Positions 1-8,629 of a stretch of DNA of 64,000 nucleotides are shown here, piece by piece (the first letter of the stretch is position 1; each line of letters begins with the position of its first letter). The DNA is taken from positions 186,001-250,000 of the forward strand of contig NZ_LYPC01000011.1 in NCBI RefSeq assembly GCF_001700435.1, given 5' to 3'. This DNA comes from Paenibacillus pectinilyticus (GTDB lineage: Bacteria; Bacillota; Bacilli; Paenibacillales; NBRC-103111). The position numbers and the translations under genes were made by a program. The notes beneath the pieces are model-generated. The model made no database searches. It was given only the letters and a program-made list of their open reading frames with translations, and had not been told where the DNA came from.

Positions 1-375
1 CGATGCAATCGTGCTCGTCGCCGTCGACGCAATGGCATAGCTCATGCCGTGAATGAGACGAATCACTAGAAATAGGAACATTCCCTTCGCACTGAAATAG
101 CTAAGGCAAGCCAATAAGAAAATGACCATTCCAATGATGGCCATTTTCTTTTTCCCATAACGATCCACCCATTGCCCCGAGAAAGGCCTCACCAACACGC
201 CCCCAATGACATAAATCGTAATCGACAGCCCCATCTGCTGCTGGCTTCCGTGCAGGCTATCCTTCACATAAAGCGGAAATGCGGTAGCAAGTATATAAAA
301 AGTGAGAAACATGAAAAAGCTGCTCATACACACAACGACAAAATTCTTCGTCCAAATTCGTTCCCTCGTCAACAT
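1..375 (-). CDS. MFS transporter, N-terminal part (runs off the window)
   Basis: Reading leftwards from an ATG at 373-375, preceded by GGAG, gives about 125 residues with no stop before the window edge. The protein opens with a short basic stretch, then a hydrophobic helix, and carries an MFS motif A-like loop (GQWVDRYGKKK) followed by two more hydrophobic helices. This is the first part of a 12-helix major facilitator efflux pump; the rest lies outside the window. It is transcribed divergently from the LysR-type regulator at 508, an arrangement resembling the yybF/yybE pair of Bacillus, so the regulator may control it. The substrate cannot be told from this fragment. Confidence 0.85.
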   Translation of the reverse strand, partial: MLTRERIWTKNFVVVCMSSFFMFLTFYILATAFPLYVKDSLHGSQQQMGLSITIYVIGGVLVRPFSGQWVDRYGKKKMAIIGMVIFLLACLSYFSAKGMFLFLVIRLIHGMSYAIASTATSTIAS

Positions 376-507
376 ACGGCACTCCATTCTCTACGCCATT
401 TTCTATCTCTACGTTGAACTAGTATAAGAGGGAAAATCAATTAAGTATAATACATATTTCATGATAAAATGATCACATCAAAGCTATAAGTAAAGCGAGG
501 ATTCAGC

Positions 508-1398
508 ATGGAATTCTTACAGCTTCATTATTTTCAAACTGTCGCACGCCTGGAGCATATGACCCAAGCTGCCAAAGAGCTGAACGTTTCGCAGCCTTCC
601 CTTAGCAACGCCATTCAACGTCTCGAAAAGAGGCTGGGCATCCCGCTATTCGAGCGCCAAGGCCGGCACGTCAAATTAAATGCCTTTGGGAAAACGTATC
701 TGCGCCGCGTCGAACAAGCCTTCCTGGAGCTCAAAGAAGGCGAGCGTGAAATCCAAGATATGGCTGGCCTCGAGCATGGCACCGTCTCTCTTTTCGTCAC
801 ATTGCCTTATGTACTGCCGAACCTGCTCAAACAATTCCTGACCGTGCATCCGCACGTCAAAGTCATCCAACGCCAATTGGGCTCTGCCCTAGAAATGCGG
901 AATGATCTTGAGAATGCCGAAATCGACTTCTGCATCTCCTCTACACCCGTGACCGGCCCTGATATTGAATGGCTGACCCTTGTCGAAGAGGAGCTTTGTT
1001 TGACCGTGCCGAAGGGGCACCGATTTGCCTCCAGAACGAGCATTTCGCTAATTGAAGCTGCTAATGAGCCCTTCATTTCCCTCTCCTCGCGATCGAATTT
1101 CCGAGAAATTACCGACGGCTTCTGTCGTCAGGCGGGCTTTGAGCCTCAGATTGCCTTTGAGCTTGAGGAGGTCAGTGCCATTCAAACTTTGGTAGAAATG
1201 GGACTCGGTATCACCTTCACCCTGCCTCTCTCCCTAGGCGGTAGAGCTTCCAACCCTGACACTGTGCAGCTGCAAATAACCGAACCGTACTGCCATCGCA
1301 CCTTCGGGATTGCCTGGAATCGCAAGCATTATCTCTCGCAGGCGGCGATTCATTTCAGAGCGTTTGTGATTGAATTTTTCAAAATGAAATCAAATTGA
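508..1398 (+). CDS. LysR-family transcriptional regulator
   Basis: This 296-residue protein has the classic LysR layout. The N-terminal winged helix-turn-helix spans about residues 1-60 (AAKELNVSQPSLSNAIQRLE is the recognition region) and a periplasmic-binding-like effector domain follows from about residue 90. The ATG is preceded by GCGAGG. It is divergent from the MFS gene at 1-375 across 132 bp, which holds a TATAAT at 446-451; LysR proteins usually act on such a divergent promoter. The overall look (LQLHYFQTVARLEHMTQAA) is close to the YybE/GltC-like group of Bacillota. The effector is unknown. Confidence 0.9.
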   Translation: MEFLQLHYFQTVARLEHMTQAAKELNVSQPSLSNAIQRLEKRLGIPLFERQGRHVKLNAFGKTYLRRVEQAFLELKEGEREIQDMAGLEHGTVSLFVTLPYVLPNLLKQFLTVHPHVKVIQRQLGSALEMRNDLENAEIDFCISSTPVTGPDIEWLTLVEEELCLTVPKGHRFASRTSISLIEAANEPFISLSSRSNFREITDGFCRQAGFEPQIAFELEEVSAIQTLVEMGLGITFTLPLSLGGRASNPDTVQLQITEPYCHRTFGIAWNRKHYLSQAAIHFRAFVIEFFKMKSN

Positions 1399-1427
1399 AT
1401 CTATCATCATGATAGAATTAGCATCTT

Positions 1428-1460
1428 AAGACCCCAGCGATCCGCTGCCGGTCTTTTTAT
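1428..1460 (+). terminator. Rho-independent terminator after the LysR gene
   Basis: AAGACC and GGTCTT arms enclose a short inner stem (CAGCG/CGCTG) and are followed by TTTTTAT. It lies 30 bp after the LysR stop codon. Confidence 0.8.
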
Positions 1461-1551
1461 ATTTTTATCTCTACTAACAGCTTATCCTCATTGGCCGTTA
1501 CCGCTTGTACCACAGATTCATATAGTAGTAGAAAAAAGGAGATGTTGTTCG

Positions 1552-2301
1552 ATGTCTCAAATGATCTATCGATTGAAACAAGATTTAGAAGACCTGCGTG
1601 ATCTCATTTTCCACCATAACCATACCGATGCAACAACACTACCAGCCAGTGTAGATCTACGTCCGAAACTTTCTCCTGTCGTAGATCAGGGCCAACTGGG
1701 AAGCTGTACAGCCAACGCCATTGCTTCAGGTTTAGGCGAATACCTTGAACTACAAGCTGGGAAGCCATTAACCCGATTGAGTCGTCTTTATCTGTACTGG
1801 CATGAACGCAGTATGGAAGGAACAGTTAATAATGACTCTGGCGCGTACATCCGGGATGGTATGAAGGTGCTGCAAACGCTGGGCTGTGCTCCGGAAACCG
1901 ATTATCCGTACGACATTAGTAAATTTACACTGCCACCATCCACCAAAGCTGAAACCGATGCACGCGCGTTTAAAATTAGTGAGTACCATCGCGTGACGGA
2001 CTTCACTTCGATGCAGGCAGCCCTTGCGGCTGGTAGCCCGGTCGTGTTGGGAATTTCCGTGTATGCCAGCTTTGAATCTGCGGCCGTCGCCGCAACAGGA
2101 ATGGTTTCTCTTCCTAAGCATGGCGAACAGCTTCTAGGTGGACATGCTGTCCTAGCGGTTGGTTACAAGAAAATCGGGGACGCTTTGTACGCGATTGTTC
2201 GCAACTCTTGGGGGACAAGCTGGGGGGATCACGGCTACTTCTATTTGCCTAAAACATTCTTTGATAAAGGCTATGTGTCCGATATGTGGACTGGGAAATA
2301 G
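1552..2301 (+). CDS. C1 (papain-like) family cysteine peptidase
   Basis: A 249-residue protein with the papain-family catalytic set: Gln46 and Cys52 in DQGQLGSCTANA, His198 in GGHAVLAVGY and Asn218 in RNSWGTSWGDHG. The Gln-to-Cys spacing of six residues matches the family's oxyanion-hole arrangement. There is no signal peptide and only a short N-terminal extension of about 30 residues, so it is probably cytosolic or spore-associated rather than secreted. AAGGAG lies 10 bp before the ATG. It stands alone between the LysR terminator and a convergent gene; the 150 bp after it contain a 8-bp-arm hairpin (2334-2366) without a U-tract. The natural substrate is not known. Confidence 0.88.
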   Translation: MSQMIYRLKQDLEDLRDLIFHHNHTDATTLPASVDLRPKLSPVVDQGQLGSCTANAIASGLGEYLELQAGKPLTRLSRLYLYWHERSMEGTVNNDSGAYIRDGMKVLQTLGCAPETDYPYDISKFTLPPSTKAETDARAFKISEYHRVTDFTSMQAALAAGSPVVLGISVYASFESAAVAATGMVSLPKHGEQLLGGHAVLAVGYKKIGDALYAIVRNSWGTSWGDHGYFYLPKTFFDKGYVSDMWTGK

Positions 2302-2454
2302 GTGGGGTGACTATTAGGGAATCACGATTTCTACGCCTGTAGCAATGGGAAATATAAGTACAGGCGCGGAAATACTACATATATGCGGAATTGAGAGAGT
2401 CTCAAGCTGCAGGGGGAAAACTACCTTAGAGGAGTCCGTTCGTAACTCCCCTCA

Positions 2455-3084
2455 TTATTGCCTCCGCTCGAAAGCCAATCGTACAGCCAAGCCCGTCAGC
2501 ACCGTTCCCATCAGCCAACGCTGGATCTGCAGCCATTTCGGACGCGTACCGAACCATCTGGCGATATGACTTGCTGTTAGCACGATCAAGAGATTTACCG
2601 TAAAACTCACCGTAATTTGCGTGAGTCCAAGCGTCGCACTTTGCAGGAATAAGGAGCCTTTAGCTGGATCTTCGAACTGAGGCAGCAGTGATACATAGAG
2701 TACCGCGGCTTTCGGATTGAGCAGATTCGTCATAAAGCCCATCAGAAATAACTTTTTAGGAGGATCCACCGGGAGATCCCGCGGGGTAAGAACTGATCTG
2801 GCGCCAGGCCTAACAGCCTGCCAGGCCAGCCAAAGTAAATAAGCCGCGCCAGCTAGCTTCACAGCATCGAACACGTACGGCGCCGCCATAAATAGCGCAG
2901 AAAGCCCTAGCATCGTGGTCACGATGTAAACAAGGAAAGCCAGAACGATACCAAAAAGCGAAATAATCCCTGCTTTTCGCCCTTGCGTAATCGAGCGCGA
3001 GATTAAATAGATCATGTTAGGGCCAGGAGAACATACCATGCCTAGTGAGACAAGGGCGAAGGCGAGCAGTGTGGTGAGCGTCAT
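2455..3084 (-). CDS. LysE/RhtB-family amino-acid exporter
   Basis: This 209-residue, six-helix membrane protein has the LysE-family signature near the N-terminus (CSPGPNMIYLISRSITQGRKAG). Members export amino acids such as lysine, threonine or homoserine lactone across the cytoplasmic membrane. AAAGGAG lies 9 bp before the ATG. The gene starts 19 bp after the stop of the carbamoyltransferase gene on the same strand, so the two are very likely one operon, and the exported compound may be related to that enzyme's substrate or product. The specificity itself cannot be read from the sequence. Confidence 0.88.
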   Translation of the reverse strand: MTLTTLLAFALVSLGMVCSPGPNMIYLISRSITQGRKAGIISLFGIVLAFLVYIVTTMLGLSALFMAAPYVFDAVKLAGAAYLLWLAWQAVRPGARSVLTPRDLPVDPPKKLFLMGFMTNLLNPKAAVLYVSLLPQFEDPAKGSLFLQSATLGLTQITVSFTVNLLIVLTASHIARWFGTRPKWLQIQRWLMGTVLTGLAVRLAFERRQ

Positions 3085-3103
3085 AGTGATGTGCTCCTTT
3101 CGG

Positions 3104-4018
3104 TTATGCGTTTAGCAGGTGTAGTAAAAGGCTTTTCTGGACATGCATGCGATTCTCTGCTTGTTGATAAATGATCGCGTTCTCAGATTCAATAACATCT
3201 TCCGCGATTTCGAAGCCCGGATGAATCGGCATATCATGCATGATATAGGGTGAATACCCCTTTAAACTTTCACTATTAATTTGATACGGCATCATGATGT
3301 CAATTCGTTTATTTTTCTCTTCTTGGTAATTTGCGTCGTTGTAAAACTCCATATCAATCCACGTATCCGTATAAATAAAATCCGTCCGCTCCATAGCTTC
3401 AGGCAACGTTTTCACATTTTCAATGTAACCACTTTGGTAGGCTTCTTCCATAAGACCCCCATCCCAAGATGCCTCATTGATGATCGGTGTGACTAGCAAC
3501 AGCTTTACGCCTAGCGTCATACAGCCTGCAACCAGTGAATTCACAACGTTATTATGTATGCCAACGTAGGCCAAGGTTACCCCCTCAAAGGTGCCTTTAA
3601 CTTCATAGATCGTCATTAAATCAGCTAGCGCTTGGCACGGATGATACTTCTCACAGCACCCATTGATCACAGGCACCTGCGAATAGGTGGCTAATTCAAG
3701 CAAATCCGCATGCTTTTTGAGCCTCGCCATAATCACATCGCAGTTCCTCGAGGCATAACGAACCTCGTATTTAATTGGTGAGAGACTGAAATTACTAGCA
3801 TCCCAATCCATATTCACCGCATAGCCGCCCAGTTGATGGATCCCTGACTGAAAGGACAGCGCCGTTCGGGTTGATGATTTCTGAAAAAGCATGAGCAGCC
3901 CTTTGCGCTCACCGTGATGGTGGTAGGCATTTGGGTTGTTTTTGATCTCAATACCTCTATGAATGATGGAGAGCAAAGTAGCTTTGTCGAGTTCTTTGAG
4001 GGATAGTAGGTGCTGCAA
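3104..4018 (-). CDS. Ornithine/aspartate carbamoyltransferase-family protein, atypical
   Basis: The 304-residue protein keeps the carbamoyl-phosphate site of the family: SSTRT at residues 48-52 and HPCQ at 126-129. The amino-acid side differs from ornithine carbamoyltransferase. The HCLP motif is replaced by HDMP (261-264), so the catalytic-site Cys is Asp, and the DxWxSMG loop reads DTWIDME (218-224). It may therefore carbamoylate a substrate other than ornithine. I chose the TTG at 4018 because GGTGAT precedes it and the protein then starts QHLLSLKEL like family members; a GTG at 4048 in the same frame has no ribosome binding site. First gene of an operon with the LysE-type exporter. Confidence 0.82.
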   Translation of the reverse strand: MQHLLSLKELDKATLLSIIHRGIEIKNNPNAYHHHGERKGLLMLFQKSSTRTALSFQSGIHQLGGYAVNMDWDASNFSLSPIKYEVRYASRNCDVIMARLKKHADLLELATYSQVPVINGCCEKYHPCQALADLMTIYEVKGTFEGVTLAYVGIHNNVVNSLVAGCMTLGVKLLLVTPIINEASWDGGLMEEAYQSGYIENVKTLPEAMERTDFIYTDTWIDMEFYNDANYQEEKNKRIDIMMPYQINSESLKGYSPYIMHDMPIHPGFEIAEDVIESENAIIYQQAENRMHVQKSLLLHLLNA

Positions 4019-4052
4019 GAATATCACCGCTTTCGTATATTTATGCACTAAT

Positions 4053-4096
4053 ATGTATTTTAATACATTTTAGTGTGAGGGGGAGTGGGTTGTCAA
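4053..4096 (-). promoter_or_regulatory. Promoter and palindromic operator of the carbamoyltransferase operon
   Basis: On the minus strand TTGACA (4096-4091) is followed after 18 bp by TAAAAT (4072-4067). A perfect 16-bp palindrome, ATGTATTTTAATACAT (4053-4068), overlaps the -10 box and the expected start of transcription. Its form, TGTAT then A/T then ATACA, resembles an arginine-repressor (ArgR/AhrC) box, TGAAT-A/T4-ATTCA, with a symmetric change in each arm. Promoter and dyad are seen directly; the assignment to ArgR is inference. Confidence 0.55.
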
Positions 4097-4169
4097 GGGA
4101 GGGAACGGTAAAAACAGGGCTGCAACGGCCTGTAAGCGAGATATCAAAGCGGCCTTCGTAGGGTTACAC

Positions 4170-4203
4170 AAAATAAAACCGCATCCTATTCTGAGGATAC
4201 GGT
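4170..4203 (-). terminator. Terminator downstream of glpD
   Basis: ACCGTATCCT and AGGATGCGGT-type arms (4178-4203) form a hairpin which on the minus strand is followed by TTTTATTTT. It is the first good terminator after glpD, about 260 bp beyond its stop codon. Confidence 0.7.
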
Positions 4204-4228
4204 CTTATTGGATTTCGATTACGCTATT

Positions 4229-4423
4229 TTGAATAAGCATTCTAAGCTTACTTATTTATTCAAAAAGAATGATAGACCGTCACATAAGCCCACCACATGT
4301 GCTTTTCAGGCCAAATTAGCTGGATTCATAGCAGGTTTTCCATGAATAAGCACTCCTAGCTTGCTTACCCATTCAGTACAGCTGGCGCTCAAGAGAATAA
4401 GCAACTTCAGTTGCCTTATCTTC
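4229..4423. repeat. Three degenerate hairpin repeats sharing GAATAAGC
   Basis: The 444-bp gap between the carbamoyltransferase gene and glpD holds three short inverted repeats, each opening with GAATAAGC and closing with its complement: 4229-4263, 4344-4375 and 4395-4423. The loops differ while the outer arms are kept, which is how dispersed palindromic repeats look. The 13-mer GAATAAGCACTCC of the second copy recurs at 10806-10818, in another intergenic region. No coding potential is seen here. Confidence 0.5.
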
Positions 4424-4462
4424 TTGATGAGCCCAGATCCGAGCTCAACTGTTAGGCTAGGA

Positions 4463-6238
4463 TTAAGCCTCCAGCGGATGCACCGCCTCATGGAGCAGCT
4501 GCTCCAGCTCGGCCGCATAAGCCGCTGTTTGCGCTTCGCTCCAGCCGAAGCGCTCCGCCAGGAAGGCCGTCGCCGCAGCCTTCCACTGCCTTGCCCACGC
4601 GATGTCGAAGAAGAGTGCGCCCGTCCGGCGGATGAAGAAATCCGCCGGCTTCACGACCATCTCGCGCTCGATCGCGTACACGAGCGCAGCGAGCACCGCG
4701 GCAGGCATGCCCCGCCGCTCGGCTTCACCCCGATGCTGTTCCAGCAGCGCGAATACGGTGTCCACGTTGGACCCGTATCGCTGCGCGAGCAGCATCGCCT
4801 CTGGCTCGGTCAGCCCCAGCCGCAGGCCTTGGCTGACCTTGCTGCGCAAGAACGGCGCCAGCTGCGCGGAGCCGCCCACATCGCCGCCGGATATCGGCAG
4901 CGTACGGGTGCGGCTCGGCGGGAGCGCCGCCGAGACCTTGCCCTCCGCCGCCAGCAGGGCGGCGATCTGGTTCACGACCGACTCCGCCATTTTGCGGTAG
5001 CCGGTCAACTTGCCCCCGGCCATCGAAATGAGGCCGGACCCCGACACGAAGATTTCGTCGCGACGCGAAATCTCGGATGGGTCTTTGCCCTCCTGATGGA
5101 TCAGCGGGCGCAGCCCGGTCCAGCTCGACTCGACGTCAGCCTCGGTCAACCCGAGGGACGGAAACATTTCGTTCGCGGCGTGCAGCACGTAGGCGCGATC
5201 GGCCACAGTAATACGGGGATTCGCGATATCCCCTTTGTAGTTCGTGTCCGTCGTGCCGACATAGGTTTTGCCATCGCGCGGAATCGCAAACACCATCCGC
5301 CCGTCCGGTGTATCGAAATAGATCGCCTGCCCCAACGGGAACCGGCTCTGATCAAAAACCAAATGAACACCCTTGGTCAAATGCAAGGTTTTGCCCTGCT
5401 TGGAGTGGTCCATCTCACGAAGTGTGTCTACCCACGGCCCCGCCGCATTCACGATTTTGCTCGCATACAGCGTGTAGGAGGTTGGTTGATCTTTTAAATC
5501 CCCCGCTTCTTCTTTGCCCCCAGCTCCAACCAACTGATCCACAACCCGCACCCCGACCAACGTGCCATCCTTCACGATCAGCTCTTCCACCTTCGCGTAA
5601 TTCACCGCCAATGCGCCAAGCTCCACCGCTTTTTTCATAACCTCGATCGTTAACCGCGCATCGTCAGTCCGATACTCCACATAGTAGCCGCCGCCCTTGA
5701 GATCCTTCTTCCGAAGCAAAGGCTCATGCTGCAACGTCACCGCGGGGTTGAACATCTTGCGTCTTTCCGAGCGCTTAACACCCGCCAAGAAATCGTACAC
5801 CCGCAAGCCGAGAGATGTGGACAATTTACCGAACGTCCCGCCTTTATAAAAAGGCAGCAGCATCCACTCCGGCGTCGTCACATGCGGTCCATTTTCGTAC
5901 ACAATCGCCCGCTCTTTGCCCACTTCCGCCACAACCTTCACGTCCAGCTGCTTCAGATAGCGTAATCCGCCATGCACCAATTTCGTCGAGCGACTTGACG
6001 TCCCCGATGCGAAATCCTGCATCTCAATCAACGCCGTGCGAAGCCCGCGACTCTGCGCGTCCAGGGCAATACCTGCGCCGGTAATCCCGCCGCCGATCAC
6101 AATCACATCGAAGTGCTGCTGCGCCATCGCCTCAAGCGTCTCTCTCCTTTTTAATCCGTTAAACTCTTTATATTGGTCTTTTGCTGTATGTTGATTTGTC
6201 CCTTTATGTTTTTCAGCCTGTTTCTCCACTGTTATCAT
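4463..6238 (-). CDS. glpD: Glycerol-3-phosphate dehydrogenase, FAD-dependent
   Basis: A 591-residue FAD enzyme that oxidises sn-glycerol 3-phosphate to dihydroxyacetone phosphate at the membrane and passes electrons to the quinone pool. The dinucleotide-binding motif GGGITGAG lies at residues 49-56, followed by the GlpD signature (ASGTSSRSTKLVHGGLRYL). The DAO core and the C-terminal cap domain (DUF/GlpD_C, about residues 400-570) are complete. I chose the ATG at 6238 because AAGGGAGAG precedes it; an in-frame ATG at 6283 would lie inside the leader hairpin. It is the last gene of glpP-glpK-glpD and has its own leader terminator. The 3' half is GC-rich compared with its neighbours. Confidence 0.95.
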   Translation of the reverse strand: MITVEKQAEKHKGTNQHTAKDQYKEFNGLKRRETLEAMAQQHFDVIVIGGGITGAGIALDAQSRGLRTALIEMQDFASGTSSRSTKLVHGGLRYLKQLDVKVVAEVGKERAIVYENGPHVTTPEWMLLPFYKGGTFGKLSTSLGLRVYDFLAGVKRSERRKMFNPAVTLQHEPLLRKKDLKGGGYYVEYRTDDARLTIEVMKKAVELGALAVNYAKVEELIVKDGTLVGVRVVDQLVGAGGKEEAGDLKDQPTSYTLYASKIVNAAGPWVDTLREMDHSKQGKTLHLTKGVHLVFDQSRFPLGQAIYFDTPDGRMVFAIPRDGKTYVGTTDTNYKGDIANPRITVADRAYVLHAANEMFPSLGLTEADVESSWTGLRPLIHQEGKDPSEISRRDEIFVSGSGLISMAGGKLTGYRKMAESVVNQIAALLAAEGKVSAALPPSRTRTLPISGGDVGGSAQLAPFLRSKVSQGLRLGLTEPEAMLLAQRYGSNVDTVFALLEQHRGEAERRGMPAAVLAALVYAIEREMVVKPADFFIRRTGALFFDIAWARQWKAAATAFLAERFGWSEAQTAAYAAELEQLLHEAVHPLEA

Positions 6239-6259
6239 GCTAATCTCTCCCTTTTTTCT

Positions 6260-6320
6260 GAAAATGAAAAAACCACAACACACCTATCACGTTTGCACGT
6301 TTAGGTCCGCTGTGGTTTCT
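6260..6320 (-). promoter_or_regulatory. Leader terminator of glpD, GlpP antitermination target
   Basis: On the minus strand, AAACCACA (6318-6311) pairs with TGTGGTTT (6277-6270), with inner pairs TAGGT type arms and ACGT, followed by TTTTTTCATTTT. It sits between glpK and the glpD start, so it would stop transcription before glpD. In Bacillus subtilis such a leader is overridden by GlpP with glycerol 3-phosphate. The upstream flank AGGAGA..CCACAGCGGA resembles the flank of the second leader at 8485-8545, which may be the GlpP recognition element. Confidence 0.75.
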
Positions 6321-6374
6321 CCTAGTCTCCAACCGAGTATGAACTTGTTAGGTGTAGTATAACACTGTATGCCA

Positions 6375-8461
<2,087 letters not shown>

Positions 8462-8484
8462 GCGCTCACCTCTATTTTCTGAAA

Positions 8485-8545
8485 ACAAAAAAGACGCACC
8501 AAGATATGCCTTCTCTATTCAAAGGGCAATCCGAGTGAGTCTCCT
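8485..8545 (-). promoter_or_regulatory. Leader terminator of glpP-glpK, likely GlpP target
   Basis: On the minus strand AGACTCAC (8542-8535) pairs with GTGCGTCT (8499-8492) around an inner TGCC/GGCA stem, followed by TTTTTTGTTTTCAG just before the glpP ribosome binding site. The upstream flank AGGAGACTCACTCGGA resembles that of the glpD leader, and both hairpins are followed by a U-run and TTTTCAG. This supports one regulator acting at both sites. Confidence 0.65.
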
Positions 8546-8576
8546 GTTCTCCGTCACATGTTATTAACTTACCTGT

Positions 8577-8606
8577 ATTTTACTCATAGGATGGAAGCCC
8601 TGTCAA
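8577..8606 (-). promoter_or_regulatory. SigA-type promoter of the glp operon
   Basis: A perfect -35 TTGACA (8606-8601) and -10 TAAAAT (8582-8577) are separated by 18 bp on the minus strand. The start would fall near 8570, giving a leader of roughly 110 nt that contains the 8485-8545 hairpin before glpP. Confidence 0.7.
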
Positions 8607-8629
8607 TGGGAGCTGCCACCAGATGAAGC

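Noticed and set aside
4361-5497. Long open frame on the plus strand opposite glpD
   Set aside because: It is the complement of a GC-rich, clearly coding glpD; the translation is Arg/Pro/His-rich and matches no fold.
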